The notes under the pieces: generated by a model
What the model saw: the letters and a program-made list of their open reading frames with translations, nothing else
Databases searched by the model: none
What the model was told of the DNA's origin: nothing
Program-made: the position numbers and the translations under genes
Shown here: positions 31,794 through 32,774 of the stretch, one piece after another
Numbering within the stretch: the stretch's first letter is position 1
How the letters are laid out: each line of letters begins with the position of its first letter
Assembly: GCA_905214955.1 (NCBI GenBank)
Contig: CAJMON010000031.1
Coordinates: 1 to 32,774 of the forward strand
Origin: an uncultured bacterium
GTDB lineage: Bacteria > Bacillota > Clostridia > Lachnospirales > Lachnospiraceae
Direction: 5' to 3'
Length of the DNA stretch: 32,774 nucleotides

Positions 31794-32222
31794 CATGGAA
31801 AGAAGATGCGGCAGCCGGTGGGGAGTATATGTGGGCCACTCTGCTTCCCCTCCCGCGGCCATGCGCTGTGTTCTGAACGGAGGCCGTTTTTTGTTACGCG
31901 GGAGGCCACCCTAAGGGCTTCCAGAATCAGCCGGAGTCACTGGGGACAGGCTCTGCCTGAGCGCTGTCCGAAATCCAGCCGGTATTACATGGCACTGACG
32001 GAAATAACACGGGGATATAACCGGGTAATGGGAGGATTGAAAGAAGTATTGCAGGCGTTGGAAGCGCTTTAAAAATGATGCTGGGCTGTTGGTGAAAATC
32101 AGTGCCTGGCATTTTTTGATCGTGTGCGCATCTGGTAAAACCGCTGGATATGAAGACGGTTGTGAGAGTCATTCTTCAGAATTTAATGCAGGATGTATAG
32201 AGACAGAAGATCTGGGACACAC
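31794..32222. other. GC-rich structured intergenic region
   Basis: No convincing gene. CCTCCCGCG (31849-31857) pairs with CGCGGGAGG (31897-31905); its loop contains a terminator-like AACGG-agg-CCGTT plus T-run. A second hairpin runs CTGG-GGACAG-GCTC to GAGC-CTGTCC-CCAG (31940-31978). An 88-codon frame (31806-32072) has a protein-like tail (YYMALTEITRGYNRVMGG), but its first half is not protein-like and it has no ribosome binding site. Confidence 0.5.
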
Positions 32223-32248
32223 TGATCACGGAGGTGATAGCGTGATCA
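32223..32248 (+). promoter_or_regulatory. Palindrome presenting the RBS of the last gene in its loop
   Basis: TGATCACG (32223-32230) pairs perfectly with CGTGATCA (32241-32248). The loop GAGGTGATAG carries most of the Shine-Dalgarno, and the GTG start (32242-32244) lies in the stem. It could act as a translational switch in RNA or a protein-binding palindrome in DNA. Confidence 0.6.
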
Positions 32249-32673
32249 CAGAAATCGAAATCTTAAATCATATTCATGAAAATGCAGACATGGGAAAAGA
32301 CAGCTTAGACTGCATTCTTTCCATGTCCTGCAGCCAGGGATTTACCAAAGAAGTGGAAAAACAGCGGGCCCAGTATGAAAATGCACTGAAGAAAAGTGAA
32401 GAAATGCTGAAAGAACGCCATGTGCTCCAGGGAAAAGAAGCACCGGCAGTGTCAAAATTCTGGGGAAACATGATAGCGAAAGTCAAAAACATGGCAGATC
32501 CGTCAACATCCAAGCTGGCGGAAATGGTATTTCAGGGAAGCAACATGGGAATCGCTCAGCTTTCCAAGCAGCTGAATGATTACAGTGGCGAAGATGCGGA
32601 CGTGAAGAGCTTTGCAGAAAAACAGTTGAAGCAGGAAGAAAAGAATGCAGAAACTATGAAAAAATATTTGTAA
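32242..32673 (+). CDS. Small helical protein, possibly ferritin-like four-helix bundle
   Basis: A 143-residue protein predicted mostly alpha-helical and rich in Lys, Glu and Met. The N-terminal segment MITEIEILNHIHENADMGKDS and later helices with regularly spaced Gln/Lys/Glu recall small DUF proteins of ferritin-like build, but I cannot name the family. No signal peptide or membrane segment is visible. GTG 32242 is chosen because GGAGG lies at 32230-32234; the frame is open further upstream, but that part is not protein-like and has no site. Start and ribosome binding site are embedded in a perfect palindrome. No partner gene is visible. Confidence 0.75.
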   Translation: MITEIEILNHIHENADMGKDSLDCILSMSCSQGFTKEVEKQRAQYENALKKSEEMLKERHVLQGKEAPAVSKFWGNMIAKVKNMADPSTSKLAEMVFQGSNMGIAQLSKQLNDYSGEDADVKSFAEKQLKQEEKNAETMKKYL

Positions 32674-32705
32674 AAAAAGAACCGGAAATTCATCTGAATT
32701 TCCGG
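32672..32705 (-). terminator. Minus-strand terminator for a transcript entering from the right
   Basis: CCGGAAATTC (32682-32691) pairs perfectly with GAATTTCCGG (32696-32705). On the minus strand the stem is followed by TTC and seven T; on the + strand no T-run follows. It therefore terminates leftward transcription, and may also protect the + strand mRNA end. Confidence 0.75.
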
Positions 32706-32721
32706 CGCCCCTGCCAAGGAG

Positions 32722-32774
32722 TCGATGCGACAAGATTTGAACTTGCGGTCTCGCCTCCGGCTCGGTCGGTGCTA
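32722..32774 (-). tRNA. Partial tRNA-like 3' end
   Basis: Read on the minus strand, GCAAG-TTCAAAT-CTTGT (32746-32730) is a good T-arm, with a TTCAAAT loop and a 5-bp stem including one G-U. It is followed by a 7-base acceptor strand, CGCATCG, and a discriminator A, with no encoded CCA. The part toward the window edge does not form a canonical anticodon arm (no U33). This could be a class II tRNA running off the edge, or only a tRNA 3' fragment. A leftward terminator 17 bases beyond supports a real RNA gene. Confidence 0.35.

Noticed and set aside
31806..32072. 88-codon open frame
   Set aside because: No ribosome binding site, first half not protein-like, and overlapping strong RNA-like hairpins. 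Only the last 30 residues look protein-like, so at most a decayed fragment.
32147..32197. Short frame MKTVVRVILQNLMQDV
   Set aside because: Only 16 codons with no ribosome binding site and no recognised homology.
1..32774. CRISPR arrays, prophage, complete insertion sequences, rRNA genes
   Set aside because: No regularly spaced direct repeats, integrase, transposase, capsid genes or rRNA-like blocks were seen on either strand.

Overview
The window looks like chromosomal DNA of a gut Firmicute, most likely a Lachnospiraceae member (Blautia-like; the genus is inference). Supporting signs are strong AGGAGG-type ribosome binding sites, sigma-A promoters of the form TTGACA-17-TATAAT, a CIRCE/HrcA heat-shock operator, many Rho-independent terminators, and intracellular plant-glycan hydrolases next to ABC uptake systems. 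All convincing protein genes are on the + strand. The only minus-strand signal is a terminator plus a tRNA-like 3' end at the right edge.

Layout: (1) 71-1274, two small heat-shock proteins behind a CIRCE-overlapped promoter, closed by a terminator. (2) 1353-7171, a livJHMGF branched-chain amino acid (HAAT-type) ABC transporter followed by a butanediol-dehydrogenase-like zinc enzyme. (3) 7172-12336, a 462-nt non-coding stretch, then a GH51 arabinofuranosidase, a GH43 xylosidase-like enzyme and a MATE efflux pump. (4) 12334-12496, a 163-bp MITE-like element with near-perfect terminal inverted repeats whose left end supplies the stop codon of the MATE gene. (5) 12510-14909, peptidase T, a Nudix hydrolase and a YbaK-type Cys-tRNA(Pro) deacylase in one tight operon. 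(6) 15009-20266, a very large FtsX-like permease carrying about 410 residues of 14-residue-repeat coiled coil, then an RsmF-like rRNA m5C methyltransferase. (7) 20218-20813, a dense regulatory interval: a promoter overlapping a hairpin, a riboswitch-like leader with a terminator, an orphan 48-codon ORF, an array of ACAAAACAATA-like sites, a sigma-A promoter and a second attenuator-like leader. (8) 20814-31793, a peptide-type ABC transporter (oppABCDF), GH29 alpha-fucosidase, DeoR regulator, CutC-family protein and an 848-residue transglutaminase-like protein. (9) 31794-32774, a GC-rich structured intergenic region, a small helical protein whose ribosome binding site lies in the loop of a perfect palindrome, and the tRNA-like end.

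The most interesting unit is region 8. An Opp-type importer, a cytoplasmic fucosidase, a DeoR repressor, CutC and a cytosolic multidomain transglutaminase/PNGase-fold protein are nearly contiguous on one strand. They could form a regulated pathway for importing and dismantling fucosylated glycopeptides or glyco-amino acids. The repeated AAAACAATA sites ahead of the opp promoter are the kind of sequence DeoR repressors often bind. This function is inference: the gene order, domains and sites are visible, but the substrate is not.
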